This document shows, piece by piece, positions 37,933-47,416 of a DNA stretch of 64,000 nucleotides. The position numbers and the translations under genes are program-made. Each line of letters starts with the position of its first letter. Position 1 is the first letter of the stretch. The stretch covers positions 214,338 to 278,337 of the forward strand of contig JAEPMD010000001.1 of NCBI GenBank assembly GCA_017644105.1, written 5' to 3'. Origin of the DNA: Rhizobiaceae bacterium. Lineage in GTDB: Bacteria; Pseudomonadota; Alphaproteobacteria; Rhizobiales; Rhizobiaceae. Below the pieces are notes generated by a model. The model worked only from the letters and a program-made list of their open reading frames with translations, ran no database searches and was not told the origin of the DNA.

Positions 37933-39438
37933 TTGACTACCAACCATCATAGTTTGACAATTGGCTTAGCGAACGAACGAGCAACGGTGCGTTTTGCACA
38001 AGATCTGGCACTTGCTGTTACGCTGGGTGATTGTATCACGTTATCGGGTGATTTGGGTGCTGGCAAAACAACCCTTGCCCGCGCCATCATAAGATCAGTA
38101 GCGCTCGACCCTGATCACGAGGTTCCCAGTCCTACATTTACGCTTTTGCAGACATATGAATTACGGTTCACGATTGGCCATTTTGATTTATATCGCATTG
38201 GCGATCCGGATGAAATTCATGAGCTCGGTTTAGACGATGTTTTGGAAACGGGTATTGCTCTGATTGAATGGCCTGAAATGGCGGATGGCGGGCTGCCAGC
38301 CTATGCGATCAAAGTAAAGATGTCGGGTTTGGATGATCAGCGTTCGTTGCAGATCTCTGGTCCAGAAGCGTTTATGAGCCGTTTGCGGCGTTCTTTGACC
38401 ATTCGAAAATTCCTAGAGGATGAGGGATTGATCGATTGCGATCGGTTTTTTCTTCTTGGCGATGCGTCTACCCGAACCTATGAGCGTGTGCTTCATGCTA
38501 ATTCCGATCCCTTGATCTTGATGAATTCACCACGACAATCTGACGGCCCCATTATTAAAAATGGCAAAACCTATTCAGAAATAGCTCATTTGGCCGAAGA
38601 TGTGGTTCCATTTGTTGCCATTGCCGAGCTGCTCGCAAGCTATGGTCTCACCAGTCCCAAAATTCTCCACGCTTCTATTGAAGACGGGATCTTGGTAGTT
38701 GAAGATCTTGGGGATGAAAAACCTATAGATGCCCAAAATGTTCCGATATCGGAACGATATTTAGCGGCGGTTGATGTTCTCGCGTTTCTGCACGGTAAAC
38801 CTGTCCCCGGCCAGCTTGAAATTGCGGGTGGTTTCACACATTCACTTCCACATTATGATGAAGATATCATGCAGATGGAGATCGAACTGCTGCCAGATTG
38901 GTATCTGCCATATAAAACCAGTACGCCAACAAACAAAGCATCGAAAGACGCGTTTATATCCATCTGGAAAACGCTTTTTGTACGGTTAAAGCAGGCGGAA
39001 ACGTCCCTGGTGCTTAGAGATTATCATTCTCCCAATATTATTTGGCAACCAAATCGAACAGGTATTGAACGTGTGGGATTGATTGATTTCCAAGATGCTT
39101 TGATCGGACCTTCAGCCTATGATGTTGCATCCCTTGCACAGGATGCGCGTGTGACAGTTTCCGAAGATTTAGAGCAGAAACTTCTTGAGGAATACAGATC
39201 AATTCGGGTGCAGAACGATAGTAGTTTTGATATTGATGGGTTTAGTGAAGCCTATGCGATTATGGCTGCTCAACGCGCGTCTAAAGTTATCGGGATTTTT
39301 GTCCGCCTCAAAGAACGCGATGGCAAAGCGCATTATTTGCAACACATCCCTCGTATCGAAGAGTATTTAAGACGCCTTTGCCATTATCCTGTTTTGGCAC
39401 CACTGCGTGATTGGCTAGTCAAGCACCAGGTTCTATAA
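37933..39438 (+). CDS. tsaE: TsaE - aminosugar kinase (AmgK-like) fusion
   Basis: 501 residues with two domains. Residues 1-150 are TsaE, the ATPase needed for the t6A37 tRNA modification: P-loop GDLGAGKTT (39-47), SPTFTL, HFDLYR and LIEWPE. Residues 165-501 are an APH/choline-kinase fold of the AmgK type (anomeric MurNAc/GlcNAc kinase), with catalytic RDYHSPN (Asp363) and the metal site LIDFQDALIGP. The start is TTG after AAGGTAGG. The fusion is common in Rhizobiales. The next gene is murU, so the kinase product MurNAc-1-phosphate has its uridylyltransferase alongside. Confidence 0.92.
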   Translation: MTTNHHSLTIGLANERATVRFAQDLALAVTLGDCITLSGDLGAGKTTLARAIIRSVALDPDHEVPSPTFTLLQTYELRFTIGHFDLYRIGDPDEIHELGLDDVLETGIALIEWPEMADGGLPAYAIKVKMSGLDDQRSLQISGPEAFMSRLRRSLTIRKFLEDEGLIDCDRFFLLGDASTRTYERVLHANSDPLILMNSPRQSDGPIIKNGKTYSEIAHLAEDVVPFVAIAELLASYGLTSPKILHASIEDGILVVEDLGDEKPIDAQNVPISERYLAAVDVLAFLHGKPVPGQLEIAGGFTHSLPHYDEDIMQMEIELLPDWYLPYKTSTPTNKASKDAFISIWKTLFVRLKQAETSLVLRDYHSPNIIWQPNRTGIERVGLIDFQDALIGPSAYDVASLAQDARVTVSEDLEQKLLEEYRSIRVQNDSSFDIDGFSEAYAIMAAQRASKVIGIFVRLKERDGKAHYLQHIPRIEEYLRRLCHYPVLAPLRDWLVKHQVL

Positions 39439-39477
39439 TTAGCCCAATAGGGAACGAATCAATGGGGCAAACTGATT

Positions 39478-40203
39478 TTGAAATCTGCAATTATATTGGC
39501 AGCCGGTCTTGGAACACGCATGCGACCTTTGACAGAGAAAATCCCGAAACCGTTGGTTTCTGTTGATGGTAAACCATTGATCCAATATTGCTTTGATAGC
39601 TTAGAGCATGCCGGTTTTGAAAGAGCGGTGGTGAATGTGCATTATTTGCCAGATCAAATCTTGGAATATATCAATGGTGTCGAGCAATCGTTCGATATTC
39701 TTATTTCAGATGAGCGGGATGAATTGCTTGATTCTGGCGGTGGAATTGTCAAGGCAATGTCACAGCTCGATCATGCTCCATTCCTGCTTTTGAATGCCGA
39801 TACATTTTGGCTGGAAGACCAAAACGCGGATCAAACAAATCTCGAATTGTTAGTTAATGCATTTGATCCAGATGATATGGATATTCTGATGATGGTTGCG
39901 CCACTGGCATCGACCACAGGTCATCATGGGACAAGTGATTTCAACATTGACGGAAAAGGTCGGCTTGAACGTTTCCGGGGATCTACGCCTGAATCTGTCA
40001 TTTATGCCGGCGCAGCTATTATTAATCCAGAAATCTTTGCTAAAATCACAGAACCAAAATTCAACTTAAACCGATGCTTTGATGAAGCGATCGAAAAAGG
40101 TCGATTATTTGGACATGTAATGCATGGGCATTGGATCACTGTCGGCACAGTTGAGGCCATTGATGATGCTGAAAAATCCATGAAAGCGTTTGCGAGTGGG
40201 TGA
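39478..40203 (+). CDS. murU: MurNAc-1-phosphate uridylyltransferase MurU
   Basis: Nucleotidyltransferase that makes UDP-MurNAc from MurNAc-1-phosphate, closing a murein recycling route that bypasses MurA. 241 residues from TTG at 39478, with GGGG about 10 bases upstream. LAAGLGTRMRPLTEKIPKPLV is the nucleotide-binding signature; LLLNADTFW holds the metal-binding aspartate. Sugar specificity cannot be proved from sequence; the call leans on adjacency to the AmgK-like domain. It overlaps addB by 14 bases. Confidence 0.85.
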   Translation: MKSAIILAAGLGTRMRPLTEKIPKPLVSVDGKPLIQYCFDSLEHAGFERAVVNVHYLPDQILEYINGVEQSFDILISDERDELLDSGGGIVKAMSQLDHAPFLLLNADTFWLEDQNADQTNLELLVNAFDPDDMDILMMVAPLASTTGHHGTSDFNIDGKGRLERFRGSTPESVIYAGAAIINPEIFAKITEPKFNLNRCFDEAIEKGRLFGHVMHGHWITVGTVEAIDDAEKSMKAFASG

Positions 40204-43200
40204 CATTCATGCAAACCAATCGCGGGACAATCCCAATTTATTGACCATTCCACCCGGGGTGCCATTTCTTGAAACCTTCGCCAAAAGCCTGTTGCAGGGC
40301 GAATTAGATCCAAATTTTCGTTATCAGCCAGAAGAGCCTCACAAATTGGCTCGCTGCCGGATTTATGTGCCCACGCGTCGCGCCGCGCGGGCTTTGAGAT
40401 CGGAATTTGCTGATCAGATCGGACATCAGTCGGTTATCTTGCCCGATATTCGAGCGCTTGGCGAAGTCGACGATGATTTAGGTTTTTTTGATAATAGCCG
40501 ACCACATGATCTGATGCAGGACGAACCTATTTCCCAGGTTCAAGCCATGCTGATTTTAGGTGAACTCATCTTGGCGTGGAAAAAAGCATTGCCCAAAGCA
40601 TTTAGTGAGCAGTTGCAATCAGTTCCACTTGTTGCGCCGGCAAATCCATCCGATGCTTTATGGTTGGCGGCCGAACTATTGTCGCTGCTTGAATCTTCGG
40701 AAAGCGAAGAGATTGACCTTGGAAGACTTGCAGGAATAAGCCTTCAAGAACATGCCGAATGGTGGCAGCTTACACTCGAATTCTTGAAGATTGTGCGTGA
40801 ATATTGGCCTGAGAGATTACAAGAAATTCGACGGCAAAGTAATGCACAATATCAAGTCAACCTGCTTGATCGCCAGACACAGGACTTAATTGCAAATGGA
40901 CATGATGGCCCTGTGATCGTTGCCGGATCGACCGGTTCGTTGCCGGCAACAGCACGTCTCATCAAAGCAGTTTCAATGTTCGAACATGGCGCAGTTGTTC
41001 TCCCAGGTTTGGATCAGGAGATGAGTCCGGATCAATGGTCCTATATTTATTATTTTGCGGATGATCAAAAGACGTTTGAACCATCCGATCAGCTCACGGC
41101 CGCTGTCACCCAAGGTCACCCGCAATTTGGTTTGGCTCGATTATTATTTCGCATGGGACTGAACATTTCAGATGTGTATAAGGTGCCCCAATTGGGCGCT
41201 GAAACACAAGATTTTGCTGAAAGACGCAACATTGTGTCCAAGGCGATGTTGCCATCTGCCATGACAACAATCTGGGCAAATGATGCTGGTGTTGGTTTTG
41301 AACAGGAAAAGATCGCATTTAAAAATGTCAGTCTGGTGGAGGCTGGTAATGACCGCGAGGAGGCTGCAGCAATAGCAGTGGCCATGCGCCTTGCATTGGA
41401 AGGCGGTCCAGAGGCCAATGATCCAAATGTTGCATTGGTCACGCCAGATCGAAATCTAGCCCTTAAGGTGTCAATCGAACTTCAAAAATATGGCATCATG
41501 GCCGATGATTCCGGTGGGCAGTCCCTCTCCCAATCACAGATTGGAACTTTGCTGATGTTGGCGTTGGAAGCGTCAATTGGCTCACCGGATCATGCAGTGC
41601 TTGCGTCATTTTTAAAACATCCTTTTACGCTTTTTGGCTTTGAAGAAAAAACCAGGACAAAAGCAATCTCAGTCATTGAGCGCACGATATTACGCGGTGC
41701 GGAGCGTAGTTTTAGACCTCATCAAATTTCTGATGCGTTACGAGACTATCTGCAGAACATTGACGAACACAAACATATTCCCGCTTGGCGTCGAAACATA
41801 TCAGCGGAAGATATTCAGCTGGCGATCACATACGCTGACGACTTAAAAACCGCCTTTGATGCAATTTACGATCTAGATGTCGGGCTCCATGGACAAGCAG
41901 ATGCGCTGCCAACAATAGCGCAATGGACGGATAAGACTATCCAGTTGCTGGAAGCTGTTACATTGTCACCGACAGAGGATTATCTGATTTGGGACAGCGA
42001 AGCAGGTCAAAAACTTGTGTCGCTGCTGGAGGAGATTGTGTCCTGCCCAACGGAGTTGCGCGTGACTGGTCAAGAATGGGTGCAGATGCTTGAGCCGCTT
42101 TTAAGCGGACAGGTGGTGAAACCAAAAACCGGGAACCATCCACGTGTGATGATTTGGGGTGCATTGGAAGCCCGTCTCCAAGCCGTCGATACAATTATTC
42201 TTGCAGGGCTCAACGAAGGTGTTTGGCCAAACACATCATCAAATGATCCGTTTTTATCTCGTTCGATGAAATCTGAGATTGGACTGGAACCGCCCGAACG
42301 ACGCATTGGTCTTGCAGCACATGATTTCCAAATGGGGATGGGCGCGAAAAATGTTATTCTGAGCCGTTCGTTGAAATCCGGTGGTGCGCCAACCGTTGCT
42401 TCCCGCTGGGTACAACGATTATGCGCGGTATTAAGTGCTGATATAGTTCAAGCCATGACCTCGCGTGGTGAAGAGTTGATCGCATTCTCTACTATCCATC
42501 AAAGTGAAAAAGCGGCACCAATCGCGCAGCGCCCAGACCCAAAACCTAATTATAAATATCAACCAATTAGCTATTCTTTTAGTGAAATATCGACACTACG
42601 ACGCGATCCATATGCAGTTTATGCAAAGCGCATTTTAAAACTGCAACCCCTTGAAAGTTTCTCCAATGACGCTGATCTTCGTGCGCGTGGCACAATTTTT
42701 CATGCTGTGTTAGAAGAATTTTCGCATGACATCTCAAATCATGATGCAGCTGATTTAGAAAAATTACTGTCCGATATACTCGAACGTAAATTCGCGGAAA
42801 GCGATTTGCCAGCGGAAACCGCTCTTTTGTGGCAGGATCGTTTCGCTAGAATCATAGAACCTTATGTTAGATGGGAAATAGAACATAGCGAGGACGTGGC
42901 ATCACGAGAAGTAGAGGCATCAGCTCGATGCGCATTGCCGGGAGATATTCCCTTTCAGCTCACTGGTCGAGCGGATCGAGTTGATCTGTTAAAGGATGGA
43001 TCAGTTGACATCATCGATTTTAAAACCGGAACCAGCCCGTCAGCACGGGAAGCGCGGAGTTTATTAGATCCGCAATTGCCGCTTGAAGCTTATGCGATAA
43101 TGAAATCCGGTTTCAAAGAGATTAAATCAAATTCGGTGCGCAGTTTAAAATATGTGCGTTTAAAACCGGCCGACAGGCTGATTGTTGATCAGGTTGAAGC

Positions 43201-43426
43201 TAAACCGACCAAGAAAGAGCCAGAGCCTTTTTCGGCTGAGCAATTGGGTGAAAAGGCAGCAGATGAATTATCACAATTGCTGCACGAGCTTTACCACAAC
43301 AAGATCGGTTTCAAATCGCGCACGATTCCAAAAATGGATCGCGAGTATACAGGCGACTATAACCATCTTGCCCGCGTGTCAGAATGGTCTGTAGCAGATA
43401 CACAAGAAGATGGTGACCATGACTGA
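40190..43426 (+). CDS. addB: Double-strand break repair protein AddB
   Basis: Subunit of the AddAB helicase-nuclease that resects double-strand breaks for RecA. About 1078 residues; TTG at 40190 or GTG at 40196 starts it within the end of murU, with no clear ribosome site, implying coupled translation. The N-terminal region (TIPPGVPFLETF) begins the family fold. The C-terminal RecB-type nuclease has GRADRVDLLKDGSVDIIDFKTG with catalytic Asp and Lys, then QLPLEAY. It lies in the usual addB-addA order. Confidence 0.95.
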   Translation: MRVGDIHANQSRDNPNLLTIPPGVPFLETFAKSLLQGELDPNFRYQPEEPHKLARCRIYVPTRRAARALRSEFADQIGHQSVILPDIRALGEVDDDLGFFDNSRPHDLMQDEPISQVQAMLILGELILAWKKALPKAFSEQLQSVPLVAPANPSDALWLAAELLSLLESSESEEIDLGRLAGISLQEHAEWWQLTLEFLKIVREYWPERLQEIRRQSNAQYQVNLLDRQTQDLIANGHDGPVIVAGSTGSLPATARLIKAVSMFEHGAVVLPGLDQEMSPDQWSYIYYFADDQKTFEPSDQLTAAVTQGHPQFGLARLLFRMGLNISDVYKVPQLGAETQDFAERRNIVSKAMLPSAMTTIWANDAGVGFEQEKIAFKNVSLVEAGNDREEAAAIAVAMRLALEGGPEANDPNVALVTPDRNLALKVSIELQKYGIMADDSGGQSLSQSQIGTLLMLALEASIGSPDHAVLASFLKHPFTLFGFEEKTRTKAISVIERTILRGAERSFRPHQISDALRDYLQNIDEHKHIPAWRRNISAEDIQLAITYADDLKTAFDAIYDLDVGLHGQADALPTIAQWTDKTIQLLEAVTLSPTEDYLIWDSEAGQKLVSLLEEIVSCPTELRVTGQEWVQMLEPLLSGQVVKPKTGNHPRVMIWGALEARLQAVDTIILAGLNEGVWPNTSSNDPFLSRSMKSEIGLEPPERRIGLAAHDFQMGMGAKNVILSRSLKSGGAPTVASRWVQRLCAVLSADIVQAMTSRGEELIAFSTIHQSEKAAPIAQRPDPKPNYKYQPISYSFSEISTLRRDPYAVYAKRILKLQPLESFSNDADLRARGTIFHAVLEEFSHDISNHDAADLEKLLSDILERKFAESDLPAETALLWQDRFARIIEPYVRWEIEHSEDVASREVEASARCALPGDIPFQLTGRADRVDLLKDGSVDIIDFKTGTSPSAREARSLLDPQLPLEAYAIMKSGFKEIKSNSVRSLKYVRLKPADRLIVDQVEAKPTKKEPEPFSAEQLGEKAADELSQLLHELYHNKIGFKSRTIPKMDREYTGDYNHLARVSEWSVADTQEDGDHD

Positions 43427-46400
43427 GCCATCTGAAACCATAGAGCTAATCGGAGAAACATCCCGCAGACAAATGCGGGCAGCAACGCCGAGTATTTCTG
43501 CGTGGGTGTCTGCCAATGCGGGTTCGGGAAAAACGCATGTATTGTCTCAACGAGTGGTGCGGTTGCTGCTTAACCGGACGCCACCTTCTGCTATTTTGTG
43601 TTTGACCTATACTAAGGCCGCGGCCGCTGAAATGTCACTTCGTATTTTCGACATTCTAGCGAAATGGTCTCAAATGAGCGATGAAACACTTCATGAAGAA
43701 ATCTCAAAAATAGAAAGTAAACCGGCAAATAAAGAGAAAGTTGCTTTTGCCCGCACTCTATTCGCGTCAGCGCTTGAAACGCCTGGTGGGCTGAAAATCC
43801 AAACCATTCACGCCTTTTGTGAATCTCTGCTTCATCGCTTTCCGTTGGAAGCCAATGTTGCGGGTCATTTTCAGGTACTGGATGATGTGGCCGCCGAAGA
43901 TCTTCAAATTGATGCGCGACGTATCGTTTTAAATCGGGCGGCGAAAGAGCCATCAGGGGCCATCGCGAAAGCCATTGATTGTGTGCTGGAACAGGGCGGT
44001 GAATTTGCTTTGGATGATCTCATAGGAAAGTTCATTTCTATGCGACATGCATTGTCCGATTTCATCTCTTTTTCAGATGCCAAAGATGGACTTAGAACAG
44101 AGATCGCACTCCGGCTTGAGATTGAAACAGAAGATGATGATCCATATTCAAAAATATGGCCCATCCCTTCTATGTCAGATGGTCAAATCGAAGCCTATTA
44201 TAGCGCGGCGCTTGATGGGAAGAATAAGTCACCTAAGGAGCTTGCCGCCTGTTTGATGGAATGCAAACGGGCTGCATCAAATGAGCGTAAATTTGAAATT
44301 TTATGTGACGGTTTTTTAACGCAAGCGGGCAAGCCTCGGAGTTTAAAAAACGCAGTCTCAAAAGACATAGCGGCAATGTTGCCGGATATGCCGGATCGGT
44401 TAGAACTGCTGCTTAACCATCTTACGCAACAGATAGACTATTTGCGGCGGCGTGCCTGTCTTGATGTCACTGAACAGGCCCTTTTATTAGCCGCGCAATT
44501 TATCGATACATATGAAGGTTTAAAGCGCCGCATGGCCATGCTCGATTATGAAGATCTCATTGTCAAAACAGAGCAGCTATTGTCCAAAAACGGAGCGGGA
44601 CCTTGGGTTCACTATAAGCTTGATCGCGGTATCGATCATATCTTAGTTGACGAAGCTCAAGATACAAGTCCAGTTCAATGGCAAGTCATACAATCCTTAG
44701 CCGACGAATTTTACGCCGGCAAAACGGCGCGCGAACTAAATCGCTCTATGTTCGCTGTGGGCGATGAGAAGCAATCTATCTATTCATTCCAAGGCGCACG
44801 ACCGGAAAGGTTTGATCAGGAGCGACGTGATACCCAAAAGCGCGCTAAGAATGCGGAAAAAGCGTTTGAATCGATTTCCCTACGGGTGTCGTTCAGGTCA
44901 ACATTTGAAGTCTTGGATTTGGTCGATTTGGTTTTTGCTGATCATGATGCAAAACGAGGTCTGACATATTCAGATGATGATGTGCTTCATGAAACTGTTC
45001 GCCGGAATGCTCCGGGTCAGGTTGAGCTTTGGCCAATGCTTGCCAAAGAGCCCGCACAAGATATGGAAAATTGGCTTGAACCTTTTGATGCGGTTGCTGA
45101 GCAAGATCCGATTAACATTTTAGCTCAGCAAATCACTGCGGTATTAGAATCTTGGGTCGATAACGAACAAATACTCGATCAAAAAACAGGCGCATATCGC
45201 AACATTCGTGCTGGCGATATTTTGGTGCTTGTCCGCAAACGAGATGCATTTGTCCCAACGTTGATGCGGACCATCAAATCAACAACCAATATCGCCGTTG
45301 CGGGTGCAGACAGATTAAAACTTACAGATCATATCGCAGTCCAGGATTTGATGTCCCTCGGACGTGTGGTTTTATTGCCAGAGGATGATTTATCTCTGGC
45401 GGCTCTTTTAAAAAGTGCATTTTTTAATGTCAGTGAAGAACAATTATTTGATCTATGTGCAGATCGCGGAAACGACATCTCGGTTTGGGCGCAGCTTAAA
45501 GACTTATCGCAGAGCAATACCGTCTGGGCAGGTATTCATGACCAGATCATAAAGTTTCAATCTCTGGCGCAAACTTGTTCTGTCCATGGTTTTTATAGCC
45601 GAGTTCTCGAAGTATTCGGAATGCGCGATGTGTTCCTTGGTCGATTAGGGCACGAAGTCATCGATGTTTTGGATGAATTTTTGACGCTTGCCCTTGATCA
45701 TGATCAAGATGGGACTTCAAGTCTGCAGATTTTTTTAAATCAACTTGAAAGTTCTGAACCTGAAATTAAGCGGGAACAAGAGCAGAGCCTAGACGCGGTA
45801 CGTATTATGACCGTGCACGCGTCCAAGGGTCTCGAGGCGCCAATTGTGTTCTTGGTAGATCCAGGTAGCGCTGCATTTCACGCATCTCATATGTCGTCAA
45901 TCCGATTGTTGGATCCACCAGAGCATCAGGCTAATAGGCCAAAATGCCCACTTTGGGTCCCAGGCTCAGCGATTGAAAATCAGAAAACAGATGAGATAAA
46001 AACTGCATCAGAACATGTTGCTGAGGAAGAATATCGACGTCTCCTATATGTTGGATTAACACGCGCTGCTGACCGCTTAATTGTGTGTGGTTATCGAGGG
46101 ACACGCGTGCCATCGAAACCCACCTGGCATAGTTTGGTGGAAGGTGGGTTTGATCGTGCCGACACCGAAATGAAACAGGAAATTACCTATAGTCTGGAAG
46201 GATTGACTTGGGGTATTCAACGTTTCTCCCGCGGAAAAACGAGCGATGAATATGCGCAAACTGAACAGATAAATGAGGCCAGCGGGTCGATAAACAAGCG
46301 CCCTGATCTGCTTGATAAACCGCTCACAAATGTGAAAGGTTTACCCAGACCGCTCATCCCGTCAGGCGCTTCGGTGCTCGTTGATGGAGATGATGGTAAA

Positions 46401-46967
46401 AATCACAAAGTTTCACCTTTTGCAAAGCGCGGTCCGGAAAATGTCAGTGCCATCGAATATGGTAAGACCATCCACCGCCTCTTGCAGGTTTTACCAAATT
46501 TGCCCGCTGATGAATGGCGCTTTAATGCTGAAAACTATCTTCAAAACCGCCTGCCTGGGCTAACCGCCCAGGAAAGAGATGACATGATCGACAGTGTGAT
46601 CAATGTTATGACCGATCAAAAATTCTCTGCGATATTTTCATCTGAAAGCGCGTCGGAATTTTCCATCATGGGGAGTTTGATGGTCAAAGATGAAGAACGT
46701 ATTGTCTCAGGCCGCATCGATCGGCTGGTGGTCGAAGAGGATCGACTTCTCATTGTTGATTATAAAACCAATTTCAAGGCACCAAGTGATATTTCGGAAA
46801 TTTCGCCGTCATATATTGCTCAATTGGCGATTTATCGCGCAGTTTTGGCGCCATTATACCCAAATAAAACAATTGAAGCAGGATTGCTTTACACCAGAAC
46901 ACCCAAGATCATCGAGGTTCCGGACCATATACTCGATGCAGCAATGCAAGAATTAAGTTCAAAATAG
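43410..46967 (+). CDS. addA: Double-strand break repair helicase AddA
   Basis: UvrD-like helicase plus nuclease. About 1185 residues, starting inside the last codons of addB (ATG at 43410 or 43419). Walker A is SANAGSGKTHVLSQR (about residues 33-47), then LCLTYTKAAAAEM, LVDEAQDTSPVQW, DEKQSIYSFQGA and the late helicase motifs MTVHASKGLEAPIVFL and YVGLTRAADRL. The C-terminal nuclease has SGRIDRLVVEEDRLLIVDYKTN. All motifs look active. Confidence 0.96.
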   Translation: MVTMTEPSETIELIGETSRRQMRAATPSISAWVSANAGSGKTHVLSQRVVRLLLNRTPPSAILCLTYTKAAAAEMSLRIFDILAKWSQMSDETLHEEISKIESKPANKEKVAFARTLFASALETPGGLKIQTIHAFCESLLHRFPLEANVAGHFQVLDDVAAEDLQIDARRIVLNRAAKEPSGAIAKAIDCVLEQGGEFALDDLIGKFISMRHALSDFISFSDAKDGLRTEIALRLEIETEDDDPYSKIWPIPSMSDGQIEAYYSAALDGKNKSPKELAACLMECKRAASNERKFEILCDGFLTQAGKPRSLKNAVSKDIAAMLPDMPDRLELLLNHLTQQIDYLRRRACLDVTEQALLLAAQFIDTYEGLKRRMAMLDYEDLIVKTEQLLSKNGAGPWVHYKLDRGIDHILVDEAQDTSPVQWQVIQSLADEFYAGKTARELNRSMFAVGDEKQSIYSFQGARPERFDQERRDTQKRAKNAEKAFESISLRVSFRSTFEVLDLVDLVFADHDAKRGLTYSDDDVLHETVRRNAPGQVELWPMLAKEPAQDMENWLEPFDAVAEQDPINILAQQITAVLESWVDNEQILDQKTGAYRNIRAGDILVLVRKRDAFVPTLMRTIKSTTNIAVAGADRLKLTDHIAVQDLMSLGRVVLLPEDDLSLAALLKSAFFNVSEEQLFDLCADRGNDISVWAQLKDLSQSNTVWAGIHDQIIKFQSLAQTCSVHGFYSRVLEVFGMRDVFLGRLGHEVIDVLDEFLTLALDHDQDGTSSLQIFLNQLESSEPEIKREQEQSLDAVRIMTVHASKGLEAPIVFLVDPGSAAFHASHMSSIRLLDPPEHQANRPKCPLWVPGSAIENQKTDEIKTASEHVAEEEYRRLLYVGLTRAADRLIVCGYRGTRVPSKPTWHSLVEGGFDRADTEMKQEITYSLEGLTWGIQRFSRGKTSDEYAQTEQINEASGSINKRPDLLDKPLTNVKGLPRPLIPSGASVLVDGDDGKNHKVSPFAKRGPENVSAIEYGKTIHRLLQVLPNLPADEWRFNAENYLQNRLPGLTAQERDDMIDSVINVMTDQKFSAIFSSESASEFSIMGSLMVKDEERIVSGRIDRLVVEEDRLLIVDYKTNFKAPSDISEISPSYIAQLAIYRAVLAPLYPNKTIEAGLLYTRTPKIIEVPDHILDAAMQELSSK

Positions 46968-47004
46968 TGTGAGCTACTTGAAACGAGACATATTATAGCT
47001 CACA
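46968..47004. repeat. 9-base inverted repeat between addA and trxA
   Basis: TGTGAGCTA (46968-46976) and TAGCTCACA (46996-47004) are perfect arms around 19 bases, beginning right after the addA stop. There is no T-run, so a classical terminator is unlikely. It could be an operator for trxA or an RNA 3'-end hairpin. Confidence 0.5.
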
Positions 47005-47038
47005 TATAGGCCACGAAAAAAGTTTAAAGGAGCGCCAA

Positions 47039-47359
47039 ATGGCTACCGTAACAGTCACGAATGACAATTTTCAGTCAGAAGTATTAGAATCAACAACTCC
47101 AGTCGTTGTAGATTTTTGGGCAGAATGGTGTGGCCCATGTAAGATGATTGCACCAAGTTTGGAAGAAATCTCCAATGAAATGGGCGATAAAGTCAAAATC
47201 GCTAAATTGAACATTGATGAGAATCCAGACCTTGCAGCACAGTTCGGCGTACGTTCAATTCCAACTTTGGCTATGTTCAAAGGCGGTGAAGTGTCAGACA
47301 TTAAAGTTGGCGCATTGCCAAAAACTGGCTTGTCATCATGGATTGGCGAAGCCATCTAA
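47039..47359 (+). CDS. trxA: Thioredoxin 1
   Basis: Dithiol-disulfide oxidoreductase of the cytoplasm. 106 residues. The active site WCGPC has Cys31 and Cys34, preceded by VVVDFWAEW; the cis-Pro region is [15 protein letters not shown] strong AAGGAG ribosome site precedes the ATG. It has its own terminator and probably its own promoter in the 71-base gap after addA. Confidence 0.98.
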   Translation: MATVTVTNDNFQSEVLESTTPVVVDFWAEWCGPCKMIAPSLEEISNEMGDKVKIAKLNIDENPDLAAQFGVRSIPTLAMFKGGEVSDIKVGALPKTGLSSWIGEAI

Positions 47360-47381
47360 AGCATTTTTTATAGATCTTGAT

Positions 47382-47412
47382 AAAACCCGCGATGATAATT
47401 GCGGGTTTTTTT
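47382..47412. terminator. Bidirectional terminator between trxA and folC
   Basis: AAAACCCGC (47382-47390) pairs with GCGGGTTTT (47401-47409), 10-base loop, followed by TTTs. The A-run on the left gives the reverse strand a U-tract too, so it ends both convergent genes. Confidence 0.92.
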
Positions 47413-47416
47413 GTGC

